NCBI GenBank assembly: GCA_905250075.1
Contig: CAJNOP010000526.1
Span: 85,330-149,329 of the forward strand
DNA from: Rotaria sp. Silwood1
Lineage: Eukaryota > Rotifera > Eurotatoria > Philodinida > Philodinidae
Length of the DNA: 64,000 nucleotides
Direction: 5' to 3'
This document shows positions 1 to 11,289 of the stretch, one piece after another (position 1 is the first letter of the stretch; each line of letters starts with the position of its first letter). The notes under the pieces are model-generated. The model was not told the DNA's origin, searched no databases, and saw nothing but the letters and a program-made list of their open reading frames with translations. The position numbers were made by a program, and so were the translations under genes.

Positions 1-1038
1 CTCGAGTTGCTTCGCTTCTTGAATTTTACGAAAAGTGTCATCACCACAAAGTTGTTTAATATAAGCACAATCGGGGAAGCAATGAGCATGTCTTATAACT
101 GGATCATCTTCTGGACTCCACTCATGTAAGGAACCGTTACAATAGAAACATGTCACGGCATTGCCTATTTCACTGTAGAAGAAACCAGCTCGAACAAGAT
201 TATCTATGGTGGGTACTCCTTCCTTAGACCAGGTCGCAAACGATGCTTCACGTTTTGGTAACTCAGCATAGGCGCTGTGATGGGGAGAAGCACTAGCAAT
301 GTTACCAACGCGTAACGATTCAATATTATTCAGGTTCGAAGAATGTCGATTAGTGCTGTTTGTCGGTGATTCATTGATAATCGACGGTGGTGATATGGAT
401 ACCTCTTCAGTTTTTGTCAGCATTCCTATCACAAAAGGACATTTCGGTGATAGTGTTCGATGTACTTCAATTGGATCATCAATGAGTGGTATCCATTGTT
501 GACAAATCAAATCGCAATGTAAACAAATGACTCGATCGAGTACATTGCATCGATAAAAACCAGCTTCAATCATTTGTGCACGAGAAGGTGATGTTTGATG
601 TGGCCAATTGGAGAATGTTCGAGCACGAACTTGTGTAACAATATCGTTTTCAAACATGATTTTTTTACGAGAATACTTTGATTCATTTCTTTGGTGAACT
701 GATTGTTTGATACAATTCTGTGCCACTTGAAATGAACGAACAAATTGACAGGATGGACTGCGTTGAGCATGAATTATAAATGGAATCATGCTGGCATCCC
801 AGTTCGATACTTCGAGTCCACAAGTTTCACAGCGTACAGTATCACCTTGATTTGTATAAGAAAAACCTGCTGCGCTAAGAGCATTCGTTGTGTGAATGCC
901 ACATTTTTTTAATCGAGCGCATTTTTCACGCACTGCACGAAGTTTATCACTAGCAGTAATCGAACATAGTAATGCAGAACTTGCATATGCAGAGATGTCA
1001 AAACCCGTATTGGTTATATTGATCAGAGCCGCTGTCAT
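1..1038 (-). CDS. Inhibitor-of-apoptosis-like protein with three BIR domains (3' part outside window)
   Basis: A continuous frame of 346 codons starts at an ATG at 1038 and runs off the left edge, so the C-terminus (a RING finger would be usual) is not visible. Three baculovirus-IAP-repeat zinc-binding modules can be read. BIR1, near residues 65-100, has C-x2-C-x16-H-x6-C (VRCETC ... IIHAQRSPSC). BIR2, near residues 165-200, has C-x2-C-x17-H-x6-C (VICLHC ... VHRTLSPKC). BIR3, near residues 290-330, has C-x2-C-x16-H-x6-C (VTCFYC ... RHAHCFPDC). BIR domains in this family bind caspases or IAP-binding-motif proteins in the cytosol, and proteins with a RING finger also act as E3 ubiquitin ligases. 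The linker between BIR2 and BIR3 is long and rich in Ser and Asn. No intron is needed inside the visible part. It could be another BIR-containing protein, since the diagnostic C-terminus is missing. Confidence 0.88.
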   Translation of the reverse strand, partial: MTAALINITNTGFDISAYASSALLCSITASDKLRAVREKCARLKKCGIHTTNALSAAGFSYTNQGDTVRCETCGLEVSNWDASMIPFIIHAQRSPSCQFVRSFQVAQNCIKQSVHQRNESKYSRKKIMFENDIVTQVRARTFSNWPHQTSPSRAQMIEAGFYRCNVLDRVICLHCDLICQQWIPLIDDPIEVHRTLSPKCPFVIGMLTKTEEVSISPPSIINESPTNSTNRHSSNLNNIESLRVGNIASASPHHSAYAELPKREASFATWSKEGVPTIDNLVRAGFFYSEIGNAVTCFYCNGSLHEWSPEDDPVIRHAHCFPDCAYIKQLCGDDTFRKIQEAKQLE

Positions 1039-3791
1039 TCCAGAAAAAACTAGTTAAAATTATAATAACCTGAAATAAATTGAAAATAACATTCGTACAT
1101 CGATGTTCAATAATTGAATCTCATATTCAAAGATTAAGTATAAACACCTCTATTGAAGATAAATCTTTCAAATATTTATTGTCGGTAAAAGTGTTTCTTG
1201 AGAGTTCTTTGGTCAAGAGCTTTTCGAAACTTCTCATTCGATATTTTTTCGGACAGTATGAGGAAATACTTAATATAGGGGTTGACAAGATTTCTGTTTG
1301 AAAGTATACTTTTTCAAATGCATGAAATTGGTAGGCGAAATTCGATTAAATCGATAAACATGCCGTGAAAAAAAATTTTGTTCGATAGTTTCTCTCAAAA
1401 AAAAGATGTTGTATGTAATGTGGTCTTCAAAATTGAACAGAATGTGTCTGAGACTTACTTGGATATTGTTTTATTGAATAGAAAAACGTTTCAGTCACTA
1501 AAAGTTGGTTATCGAAAGATAGTATACTGCATTCAATCATTATATATTAAGATGGTTAAATAGAGCGACGATTTCTTGCTGGGCTTATTCCAAAATCTAT
1601 TGTAATAACTCTAAACGCTCGTAAGGGAAAATACCTTTACCCATGATGAAAAGAATTTTCTTTCGTGAGTAATATTGGAAAGAGACGCACATCAGAGGAA
1701 AGAAAAAATATGAGTCATTGGTAGGAAAAAGTAATGCGCCATGTTCCTTCAGAACAGAACAGAATAGATACGACACGTTTATATATCCCTGTTTCTTGTT
1801 CACTATTAGGCTTTGCGAAATATGCAGTCGTAGAAAAAAGAAGTAATTTTCACTTCCGCTGTCTCCATCTACTTGCTTCAGGATATCTCAGCTGATTGAT
1901 CTGTGATTTGAAGGTGTATGGGCAAGCGTAGATATGGGTGTACGTGTGGATGTGAATCTTCTTTCCATCTACACCCACCCACAATATAAAGAAAAATATC
2001 AATTAAACAATGGTCAATCATCAACTATTGTAAAACATTCTGTAAAAATGAACCACAATTTTAACTTCAATGAACCAAATACATTAGGATATGATTCTAA
2101 TGAACAAAAACGTGAAATAAAATAAACACTCCTGACAAAAAATTTCACGTTGAGCTTTGAATGCAATTTTATTCGATAATAATATCTTTTGAATGGGTCG
2201 TAAAATTATGGTTAGTCCAAAGAACTGTAAATGAAAAACTTGATGACTCATAAACATTAATATATTTCTTAAAATTTCGTAAAAATTGTCATAATCGTCT
2301 GATGATGATGATACATGTTTGTGTTGAAAACTTGCAATAAAACATGAAATTTCTATGTATTTTCATCTTCATTCTTAAGTACTAGTGCATATGATGAAGT
2401 CAAAAAGAACAATCCAAAAGTGAACAATATGCGATAAACGAAAGGTATCTTGCAAAATAAGATGCAAAAAGAAGTCAAAAAAGGTTTTAAGTTTGATTAA
2501 GGCCACTGAATAACGAATCAGATACGTACTTGAGAATAAATATAGAAGAGAGATATAAACAATCGAATCTACTACCATTATGAAGATGTCATCAACATAA
2601 ACAAGGGTTGGTAGTTGATAAGATCGATCTTCTCGAAAGATTTGTTTTTTCTTATATGAAGACCTGTTCTAGAAGAGCTTCGATAGTGGATGTTAATAGA
2701 GTTAGTCCTATTACACTTGTTAACGCTTTACTTCGATGCTTTGAAATAGTCAAGAACTCTCCTTCACATATCATATGTGATCTTTGCTGCCATCCAGATC
2801 TCTTTTCTCCATCAATGAGGGTATAAAAGATATTTGTTGACTTTTGAGAAGCTATGTTAGAAGCGGACACCGGAACCGAATTGAGTAATGATTTTCCTTT
2901 TTGAAAAACGAATGAGCATTTTTAGAGCAGTAAAACAAAAAAAAAATTATCAAGATTGGTTGAATAGAACTCAACTCATAGACATTCTTCTTTTCAGGAT
3001 ACAACAGTACCGTGGATATGCATTTCACTCATACGTGTCTATATGAGTGAATTGCAACTTTTTTCATACACTTGAGATTTGAGTTGTATTTCGCTAATAA
3101 TTTTTCTTCCCATTAACTGGTATTGAGAAATTTTTTTACATGTTACTAGTCTCTAAATGTCCCACATACTCAAAAAATTTCAGCTATCCCGCTTATATGG
3201 TTGCTGAGTTTATAAAGCTTACATAGCAAAAAATTGCATTTTATATGGAGATGTGCTAAGAAAACGAAATTTGCTTAGTATCAAAGAAAAGAAAAATTAT
3301 ATAAAAAAAATCATTTTGCACATTCTGAAACATACTATTGAATAATATATGTTTCGTATTTCTTTCTCTCTCTTTGCATGCCCATTCAATTGAAATCCTT
3401 AATTGAAGACACTTGTGCATTTTCATGTAGAAAGACCTTTTTCTTCGATTTTCTCTCCTCTTTTACTACTAGTTGAGAAATTCCAAACGTATTTAAGAAA
3501 GTCCGTTGAGCGAAATGGAAATTGAGGATGTGAGTTTAAGTATATATTCTATTTATCCACATTCACATCACAACCTCACAACAGACTAACAATTGTCTTA
3601 GAAAAAAAATAACTGAAAACTGCAAACATCCGATAGCTTAAAAATCCGTATAGGTTTTTTTTGTATCTCGATGATTCACCTTACACACCACGTCAATGTG
3701 TTGACGTGTCAGAAAATGTTATTGCTCAATCAAAACAAAATATTTCAGTATAAATGAAAGCAAAGGTAAGCATTTTCTTTTATAATTAATA
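1039..3791. other. Intergenic, no supported gene
   Basis: AT-rich spacer between the divergent IAP-like and ankyrin/SOCS-like genes. I see only short chance frames, poly-A/T runs and one telomere-like hairpin (1913-1984, listed separately). The promoters of both genes must lie here, but no specific site can be named. Confidence 0.6.
1913..1984. repeat. Telomere-like inverted repeat, copy 1
   Basis: A G-rich tract with GGGTGTACGTGTGGATG is followed after a short AT loop by a C-rich tract (CATCTACACCCACCCACA) that can fold back on it. The hexamer GTGGGT/GTGGAT is a rotation of TGTGGG. It is one member of a family dispersed through the whole window. Confidence 0.7.
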
Positions 3792-5411
3792 ATGAATCGA
3801 TTATTCTCCTGGTTCCATCATAAGAATAATTCACCATCATCAACAATATCTCGTCAAGATTTTATTGAATCATTAATTGTTCATAAACAGATTGATGAAT
3901 TTTCATTATGTTTACGCAAAAAACATGATCAAACATTATGTATCGATGGATTTTTTCGATTATTACCAACAATACTTGATGAACATTATATGTCAAATTT
4001 ATTTGAATTAATTTCTAAAAAATCACGATTAACATCCAATGAATTATCAACAATAATTACTAATAAACTATCACGTACAATACTTAATAAAAATTTTGAT
4101 TTATGTGAAAAAATTTTACATTTACCAATTCAATCTTTAAAAATTTCTTTACCAACATATGAACTTGTTCAATTAATTCATACGTGTTCAAATACGAATC
4201 AATTAATTCAATGTTTATCAATTTTAATTGAAAAAAATCTTCCCTATGATTCTGAATATCTTTTATGGATATTAATAATTATTTTTGAACATTATATTAT
4301 TGGTGATGAAGTAATTCTGGAATATTTATTAAATATTAAAAAAAATATTAATTTATTATTTACATGTTATGGAAATAATAATATTACACCATTAATGCTA
4401 TTTTTGCATTTATATTCGAATAATAAATGTCAAATACTTATTGACAATTATTTATCAAATATTAATGATCAATCGGTGTTACTTCAATGTGATAAATGGA
4501 ATCGTTCGTATTTAATGCATTTATTATGTGGCCAATGTCAACATGAATTTATAGGAAACCCATTCGAAATTTTACCTGATGACATTTTAAATATAAATGA
4601 AAAACTTATTAATCAATGTCCAAATGCATCAGCTGTTCTTTCAAAATTTTCACTGCTTTATAAATTAGGAAATAGATGTGATACACCAATTAAACTGATT
4701 TTAACTTCACAATATTGTCTTTCACTTCGAATTATTTTATTTAATTTTTTATTAGAAAATGATTCTTCAATTGAATTTAAACTTGATGAATTTTTTCAAT
4801 ATTTTCCTCCACATTCTATACGAAATTATATGAATTATCTCAAACGATTAGTTCATAATCATAATCTAAATTCTGTTCTTACTTCTGTATTATTCAATCA
4901 AAGAAATAATGATTCATCTATCGAATATACAATTGAATTTCTTTTAAAACAAGGTGCTCGTATAGACAATATGAGTGGTATGAATTGTATTATTACTAAT
5001 CTACTTTTACATGGTCATTCCATGATTCCATTTATGCTACTTAATTATTCGTTGTATATTCATATACCATTTCAAACATGGTCAACTCAGCAAACTTCAA
5101 GAATGAATTTATATATATGTCGGATAATTCAATGTGGTTATCCTAGTGAGTTTCGAACAAAATTTGAAGAATTCAAGTCTCGGCTACCTGAACAAACAAT
5201 GAAATTAGTAGAAAAATTTATTGATTTGAAAAATCCATCACTTTTATCAAAATTGTGTTTACAAAAATTAAGAAGTGCATTGAAAAATTTGGGTGATGAG
5301 ACAATAGATAAATTAAAAGATTATTTACCAAATCGATTAAGACAATCCATAACATTATTTGGACATGATGAATGTCTAACATATTTTCGATCGGTTATAC
5401 ATTCTGGATGA
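3792..5411 (+). CDS. Ankyrin-repeat / SOCS-box-like protein (ASB-like)
   Basis: Intact 539-residue single-exon frame. The middle of the protein looks like degenerate ankyrin or helical-hairpin repeats: NNITPLMLFLHLYSNNKCQ near residues 195-215, DKWNRSYLMHLLCGQ near 235-250 and IEFLLKQGARIDNMSGMNC near 380-400. The C-terminus (about residues 480-530) resembles a SOCS box, with SLLSKLCLQKLRSALK followed by a proline-containing DYLPNRLRQSI segment. In known ASB proteins the ankyrin stack binds a substrate and the SOCS box binds Elongin B/C and Cullin-5 to form a ubiquitin ligase. That role is inferred here. The ankyrin consensus is weak, so a divergent family specific to this lineage is the alternative. 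Codon use is very AT-rich, like that of the HUWE1-like pseudogene. The start is the first ATG of the frame. Confidence 0.75.
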   Translation: MNRLFSWFHHKNNSPSSTISRQDFIESLIVHKQIDEFSLCLRKKHDQTLCIDGFFRLLPTILDEHYMSNLFELISKKSRLTSNELSTIITNKLSRTILNKNFDLCEKILHLPIQSLKISLPTYELVQLIHTCSNTNQLIQCLSILIEKNLPYDSEYLLWILIIIFEHYIIGDEVILEYLLNIKKNINLLFTCYGNNNITPLMLFLHLYSNNKCQILIDNYLSNINDQSVLLQCDKWNRSYLMHLLCGQCQHEFIGNPFEILPDDILNINEKLINQCPNASAVLSKFSLLYKLGNRCDTPIKLILTSQYCLSLRIILFNFLLENDSSIEFKLDEFFQYFPPHSIRNYMNYLKRLVHNHNLNSVLTSVLFNQRNNDSSIEYTIEFLLKQGARIDNMSGMNCIITNLLLHGHSMIPFMLLNYSLYIHIPFQTWSTQQTSRMNLYICRIIQCGYPSEFRTKFEEFKSRLPEQTMKLVEKFIDLKNPSLLSKLCLQKLRSALKNLGDETIDKLKDYLPNRLRQSITLFGHDECLTYFRSVIHSG

Positions 5412-6683
5412 TTAGTTTCTTGAAAAGTAGAAATACAAATTTGCAAACGAGGCTCCATGAGTGGCCAAAGTGTGAAATTAACAAATTCTGACTGATATAA
5501 ATTTATGGTATATATCATCAGAGAGTTAAACTAATTTGTTAAAAAGAAATATCAAATCGATAGATAAATCCAAATGATACATAATGTTATGGTTGATACG
5601 TTTGCTTTGACATGTTATGATTCTGAAAATATTTGTATTTCATACATTGTTAACTGTATCTTTAATGCATAACTTATTTTCTCCTACTAATAATAAATAC
5701 AACAAATGTCATAGGAAGCAATAAATAAAATCTTATTCTTCATTTCGTTGGTGTCACCATTATATTAGCCTTGCTATACATATTGATTTGTTTGTTCAAT
5801 ACGTTTTTAAGCATACCATCGCTTTTCTCGACGAACTATGGCATATACTGTTGAGTTTTGCCTAAACTTACGAAAAACTATCCAATAATCTTTGGCTTTC
5901 CCTCTAGTTGCTAGGACCTACGAAGAAGGTCGAAAAAACTTTGTTATCAATTTCTACGCACTGTATTTGCTTCGAAAATATATTTGAATTCCACAAAAGA
6001 ATCATTTTCCATCACATTCTATCACAGAATTCTGTTTTGCATATTCTGACATTTATTCAAATGTTATGATTTATCATCGAATTAAAAGATGTTGTTTTAA
6101 CCATTAAAGAATCAATGATTTTTGAATTCTCTAGCAACATAGACAAATGTTAAAGATGATTTGATGAATTTTGATCCATCAAACATCACTTTAGAAGAAT
6201 GAACTGGATCTTGTCAGAATATTAAGATGGCCAACGAAAGGGAACTGTGTCATCTTGAAATGTTGACTCTTAAAAAACAAGAGAAAAGATAATATGCTTG
6301 CGACGATAATTGTGAATGTTAATAACAATGATGCATTAAATCTCATGACGAGACAGTTGTTCCTAATATAAAAAGTTATGATGTGGTGCGATTTGTATTA
6401 TAGCCTCAATAGAAAATTGTATTTTCAATAATTTAGATAGATCAGCATAAACTTATTTATTAATCATTGATGTTCTCTATTTTTATCTAATGAATTTTAT
6501 AAATTATTTGAAATATTGCAAGTTTTAAACTCAAGTTTTGGAATTCATTATCGATTCATTTTTTCCTATCGTTTCGAAATATTCATCATCAACTCAGCCT
6601 TTTTTTCACGTCGTTTTTCTTTTTCAACATAGCCTTTTTGTTATGAGTGATTTCCAAATTGTCATTTTCGCATTACATATGTC
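5412..6683. other. Intergenic, nothing recognised
   Basis: AT-rich sequence without a convincing reading frame or repeat. The last part may hold further eroded sequence of the GH3 remnant that becomes recognisable at about 6684. Confidence 0.5.
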
Positions 6684-7230
6684 ATGTTCGCTCAATATAA
6701 GATAGCCTTGGTGGACGTTTATTACTCACAATTTATCCTGCATCATATATTGATGCTGTTAGTATGTTTGATATGCAAATGCGATCGGTATCATCAAATT
6801 CTGGACGAATATATAAAATTTTATACAGAAGAAGCAGTTTATGAGTTTGGTTATGACCTTTCATATACAACATCTAATGATAATTGCATGGTATAATAAT
6901 TCAATATTTTCAATTGAATCATTAGTACAAAACAATTATAACGAAGAAAAGTTTGCATTCATTTATATCGTGTTAATGCAACAAATATAGGTAATATGAC
7001 AAGTGATGATCTTACATTTGTTATACTACCAAAGAGATCCTTAAATGATCAAACACTACTAATTAAAAAATTATTTGGTTTTCAACATGTTCGATTGAAT
7101 ATTAATCAAACAGCTGAAGTGGTTTTCCCCATTAAATATTCAATCATTATTAACAATATATGTGATGGACCGAAATGGTTAGAACTAACAAGGGAACCTT
7201 CCCAGGTGTCGGAGCGCTTTTCAGTCGAGG
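6684..7230 (+). pseudogene. Decayed GH3 beta-xylosidase-type glycoside hydrolase, C-terminal part
   Basis: Three frames together give the C-terminal region of a family-3 glycoside hydrolase. First comes ALVDVYYS. Then, in a shifted frame, IYPASYIDAVSMFDMQMRS. Back in the first frame is FYTEEAVYEFGYDLSYTT, the hallmark of the end of the GH3 C-terminal domain. After two stops near 6893 the fibronectin-III-like domain follows (VNATNIGNMTSDDLTFVILP ... LFGFQHVRLNINQTAEVVFP ... KWLEL). At least two frameshifts and several stops show it is dead. Working members cleave terminal beta-xylosyl or arabinosyl residues from plant hemicellulose and are secreted. In bdelloids such enzymes are usually regarded as horizontally acquired. 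The N-terminal catalytic domain is absent. The homology ends near 7200, where a repeat-like sequence starts. Confidence 0.8.
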
Positions 7231-7477
7231 TCTCGCGCCTCTTGTAGCCCATAGTGAGCTACGTCTATAGTAAAAAAAGTTCGGGTTTCTGGCTTGTTTC
7301 TGAGGAGATATCGAGCTCTTAGTGAATTTTCTCTATTGTACGCCTACATTGGCAGCAAAGCTATACTTTCGAATTTTGACCTGAAAGTTTGCCTGCATAA
7401 AGGTCTCAGCTAGACTAGTTTCCATAAAAAATTTCAGAAGTTGTGAATAAAGTCTCTCTAAGATATGAAACTATCAA
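7190..7477. other. Possible transposon-derived sequence beside an assembly gap
   Basis: Base composition changes abruptly from about 7190, becoming more GC-rich with GGAACCTTCCCAGGTGTC, where the GH3 homology stops. A similar start (GGAAACCTTTCCAAGTGTC) occurs at about 32902. The end of this stretch runs into the gap, so its extent is unknown. Confidence 0.35.
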
Positions 7478-7577
7478 NNNNNNNNNNNNNNNNNNNNNNN
7501 NNNNNNNNNNNNNNNNNNNNNNNNNNNNNNNNNNNNNNNNNNNNNNNNNNNNNNNNNNNNNNNNNNNNNNNNNNNNN
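7478..7577. other. Assembly gap (100 N)
   Basis: Exactly 100 N, the conventional length for a gap of unknown size. No frame crossing it should be trusted. Confidence 0.99.
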
Positions 7578-7693
7578 TTGCTTCTGTATAGATAACGATA
7601 AAAATGCCTCTTCATATCAAGTTTATTTCTTTTCAGTTTTTCTTGAAAAAAGTGAATAACTAAATGTTCCTGAGAAATCAATTTTCATTGTTC

Positions 7694-8858
7694 TTAAAGA
7701 TTTCCCAATAGCCATACATCACTCAAACAAACTTGAGCATTGATATCATGACCACCGACGACATACCAAATAATTGGAGTAAGCAAACTGATAGATCCAC
7801 TGTTACTAATAGGAACAATTTGAGTATATAAACGAGGTGATGGTGCAGGTGATGAAAGATTCATTGAACTCCAAGTATTCTCAGCATAGGAATAGAACCA
7901 CAATTCAGGCTGATTCTTTGCTGACCACATCATATATACTGGTTCTTCAGTTGCTGTTCTGGCTGAAATTGCTATATGACCAGCTGAGTCAGGTGGTTTA
8001 GTGCCAATTGCAGTCAAATTGATAAATTTGCCTGTTTGAACATTGAAACGGTAAAATTGATTTTGTTCCCATCCTCCATATACAACTAATGACTTTAAAT
8101 TATCGAGAATATGATGATTGTTGGATTTCTCGACCCAGTTAAGGGCAACCACGCTAAATAACCATTCTTGTTTAGGTATAAATGACGATAAAATTGGTAC
8201 CGACGTAAAAGTATTCGTATGTACATCGTATTGCCAAATTTCAGTTGCTGCAGACACATCTGGTGTGGCACGATTGCTATTTAAAAAATAGATTTTTCCC
8301 TCGGGTGTAGCGATGGCTCCGTTATTATCAACCATAATCGTTTTTCCAGGAATACCATCATTTAATTTTGACCAAAACAATGTTTTTAAATTTAAACGCC
8401 ATACATCAGAAAATGGCGCTTGTAAATCGTAATTTTCATCATTTCGACCACCAAAAATAAGCAACGAATCAGGATCAAACAATGGATCAATCCAAGCAAA
8501 ATGACCCCAACGACCTAATGGTGGATCATTAATAGTTAACAGTCGAGTCCATTGCAATGTTGTCAAATTAAATAGCCAAGTATCATTATAAGTTGGACGA
8601 AAATTTCCACAATGGTTCTTATTCAAGAGAAAAAAAAGGTTTTTAACGATTAGAACGAAAGTTTGACTGATAAATTGATAGAATTCATCTTACCGCTCCA
8701 CCATACATCACGAGAGAGTCACGATACATTACATTGGAAGGTGATGTACGACCAACTGGACCATTTGCTAAATCACTGCTGGCTAATTGTTTCCATTGTA
8801 ATGCAGAAATATATGTAATCAAGCTAATAACAAATATGATATGGATATGATCCAGCAT
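7694..8858 (-). CDS. Secreted kelch-repeat protein, two exons
   Basis: Exon 1 runs from the ATG at 8858 to 8694 (55 codons, phase 0). The intron at 8618-8693 (76 nt) has a GTAAGA donor and ends in AATAAG. Exon 2 runs 8617-7694 and ends in TAA, giving about 362 residues. The join restores a kelch strand, VMYGGA + NHCGNFRPTYNDTW. Further kelch double-glycine blades are LLIFGGRND, LVVYGGWEQ and WYVVGGHD, each followed by a W or F strand (DVWRLNL, FYRFNV, DVWLL). This suggests a partial or complete beta-propeller. The first 20 residues (MLDHIHIIFVISLITYISAL) form a signal peptide, so the product is probably secreted or lysosomal. The ligand is unknown; kelch propellers usually bind protein or carbohydrate. 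No catalytic domain is seen. Confidence 0.88.
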
Positions 8859-10262
8859 TCTACAATTATACTGTAATCAAAACACAAGAGATCAATGCTA
8901 GTTAGTCGCGTATTGAATATATCATGTGAAAAAATAATCTTTGTCAGTTATTAGATCGAAGTTATCTTTACATCTCTATTATTAAGGTAATTGGCGTGTA
9001 ATTTTTGATGAATATTTTTGGAATTTTTGCTGTGTTTCAACATGAAGTTTTCTTGAATGAGATTCCACTTATCTACCAATATGTTAACCTCTCTACGCTG
9101 CCTGATCTTTTCTTTCATTAAAATATTATTTTCTTGCTAGGTACTTCTTTTCTCCAAGCTGAGAAAAACATGACGTGAACATTAACAACTAATCTGATCG
9201 ATGGAATCGATTCTAAGAAAAATTCAATTTTTTTTTGAGAATCTTCCTTTTATGTTAATGCAAGTTTTAGAAGAAAATTCGATTCATTAATACGGGCATC
9301 ATCTTGATTACTATCAATCAAAATTTACTTTCATCAAACAAACCATTATCTATCCTTTCAGATATACGAAGCGTTGCATTGAATAAGTCGTGATATCCAA
9401 ATGATGCATTATAAGATATTTTTGACGAATATTAGTAAACTCGATTAATCGTCAATACATCCAAGTTTTATCAAATGTGATGTCACTCATAGAAATCATT
9501 TGATCTTATTCATTCTTGAATCAAAGCTTCAAAATATTGTGGAAACCATTGAAATAAGAGCACTCAATGAAGTTCACGAATATCCTTTTGCGAAAAATTA
9601 TTTAAAGAAAAGCTTCACTCACAAAACCAGGATGATAAAGAGTGTTTTGAAAACAAATGATCAAGCATCCAAACAGTCGTTGATAAACGCATGTTGACAC
9701 AAGTGAAAACAAAAAAGTATATCACTAATTAGTAGAGAGAATACGTTTGAAAAAAAAGGTGCAGGTAACAAGTTGACGATGATTATATCAAGTTAAAGCA
9801 ATATTATCATCATTTTCATCTGATAAACAAGAAAATGTAAGTGTATTAAAATGTTTTCAAATAAATTAATCTTTAAATGTATTTGAAAAGTAACGAAGGG
9901 CACATAAAGAATTACACTGGTTGTATTTTCGAAATTCCTTTTCTATTATCTTCATGATTGAAACAGGCAGTTTTTATCAAAAGAAGGCCATTGAACTTCT
10001 TTATAAAGATATACAATAGTAGACAAAAGTCCACACCCTATCGAACTTTATCGAACAAAGTGATTTAATGAAAATTATTTTACTATTTAAAAGCTTCGAA
10101 GACACTGATCATTAATACATTGTCACATCACCATGACTTTCAACAACTTCAACAATTTTACTGATCATGCCATTTACAAGCAAGTGAAACTATCTGTTGC
10201 TCCTGTTGTGGGAGGTAATACGTCGTCCACTAGATCGTTGTAAATCAGTCAAATCGTATCGA
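8859..10262. other. Intergenic, nothing recognised
   Basis: AT-rich sequence with only short frames lacking family signatures. It includes the upstream region of the kelch gene. Confidence 0.5.
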
Positions 10263-10368
10263 GAGTGTGGGTGTGCGTGTGGGTATGTGACTGTGGCTGT
10301 GGATATGAATGTGGGTATTGCTGAAAAGAAGACATACACACTCTCACCCACACCCACAGCAACACCCT
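10263..10368. repeat. Telomere-like inverted repeat, copy 2
   Basis: A G-rich arm of about 55 nt (GTGTGGGTGTGCGTGTGGGT and following) is separated by about 15 nt from a C-rich arm (ACACTCTCACCCACACCCAC). The order on the plus strand is G-arm then C-arm. Confidence 0.75.
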
Positions 10369-10619
10369 AATTCAACTGCAGACGGCGATATCGAGCATAT
10401 GAAATATATTAGAGCTTGCAGGATTGGAAACTCGCGTAAGATTGCATCTAAAACTTATTTGGTCTTTTTACTAGCTGACTTCACCTAAGTTGCTGATGTG
10501 CTTTTTTAAAGTGTCCGAAAAGTCAGAAAGAAAACTCATGAGTATCCTTCTAGATTGATTGAATACAATATGAACCATGTCTTTTTTAACTAGATCATCT
10601 TCAATAATCTCCATCCATT

Positions 10620-11000
10620 CATCCTCCTATGGTGGAACACGCGATCCGTCGGGATGAGTGTCAACATTTGCAAGATACACCCAAGCATCCACCACATTAG
10701 CAGATTCAATAAGACTACTATGAACAAGCTACCGAAGATAAGCTCTCTGTGCAAGCCACCGATGCTGATCAGATTCAACATCCGCACCACGCAATTGATT
10801 CTCAGCTGGTGGACCATCGCTTAACGAATGTTAATAAGGCTAAAGATGTCTCCGTACAAACCGAGAAAACTGGGGAACAAGTACTGCCATTTACAAACAA
10901 TGATGTCTCGATGCATGTCACATCTTCCGATGACGAACTTCGCAAGATGTTGGTCATCACGAGTGAAATTCATCATAAAGAGTCGCACAATACTTTTTGA
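10620..11000 (+). pseudogene. Unidentified gene fragment with in-frame stops
   Basis: The frame ending at 11000 reads KAKDVSVQTEKTGEQ and DDELRKMLVITSEIHH, preceded by a Gln/His-rich stretch. Going upstream it is broken by TAA and TAG near 10695-10712. The balanced composition, unlike surrounding AT-rich spacer, suggests former coding sequence. The family is not recognised. Confidence 0.3.
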
Positions 11001-11165
11001 AGAACGAAATTCCATCCGATGAACTTAGCAACATATGTTTCCTTGTCCATCAGAGAATATTCTTCGATTACCGTATTCTAATATCATTTTTTGAATAAAT
11101 ACACTATACCTTTCAAGTCAAGAAGGTCATCGCATTCATTTAAGCTTGGTAGACCTTAACTAAGT

Positions 11166-11287
11166 GAGTGCAGGTATGCGGATGCGGGTGTGGATGTGGA
11201 TGTGGAATGTATATGAGGTAGCTACGAGGCAGAGACAGCACACACTGAAGTAGCATCAAGTCACTCGTACACTAATACACACACATC
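11166..11287. repeat. Telomere-like inverted repeat, copy 3
   Basis: The G-rich arm GATGCGGGTGTGGATGTGG is followed after about 60 nt by a weaker C-rich arm (ACTAATACACACACATC). It lies immediately before the left end of the mariner element. Confidence 0.6.
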
Positions 11288-11289
11288 TA

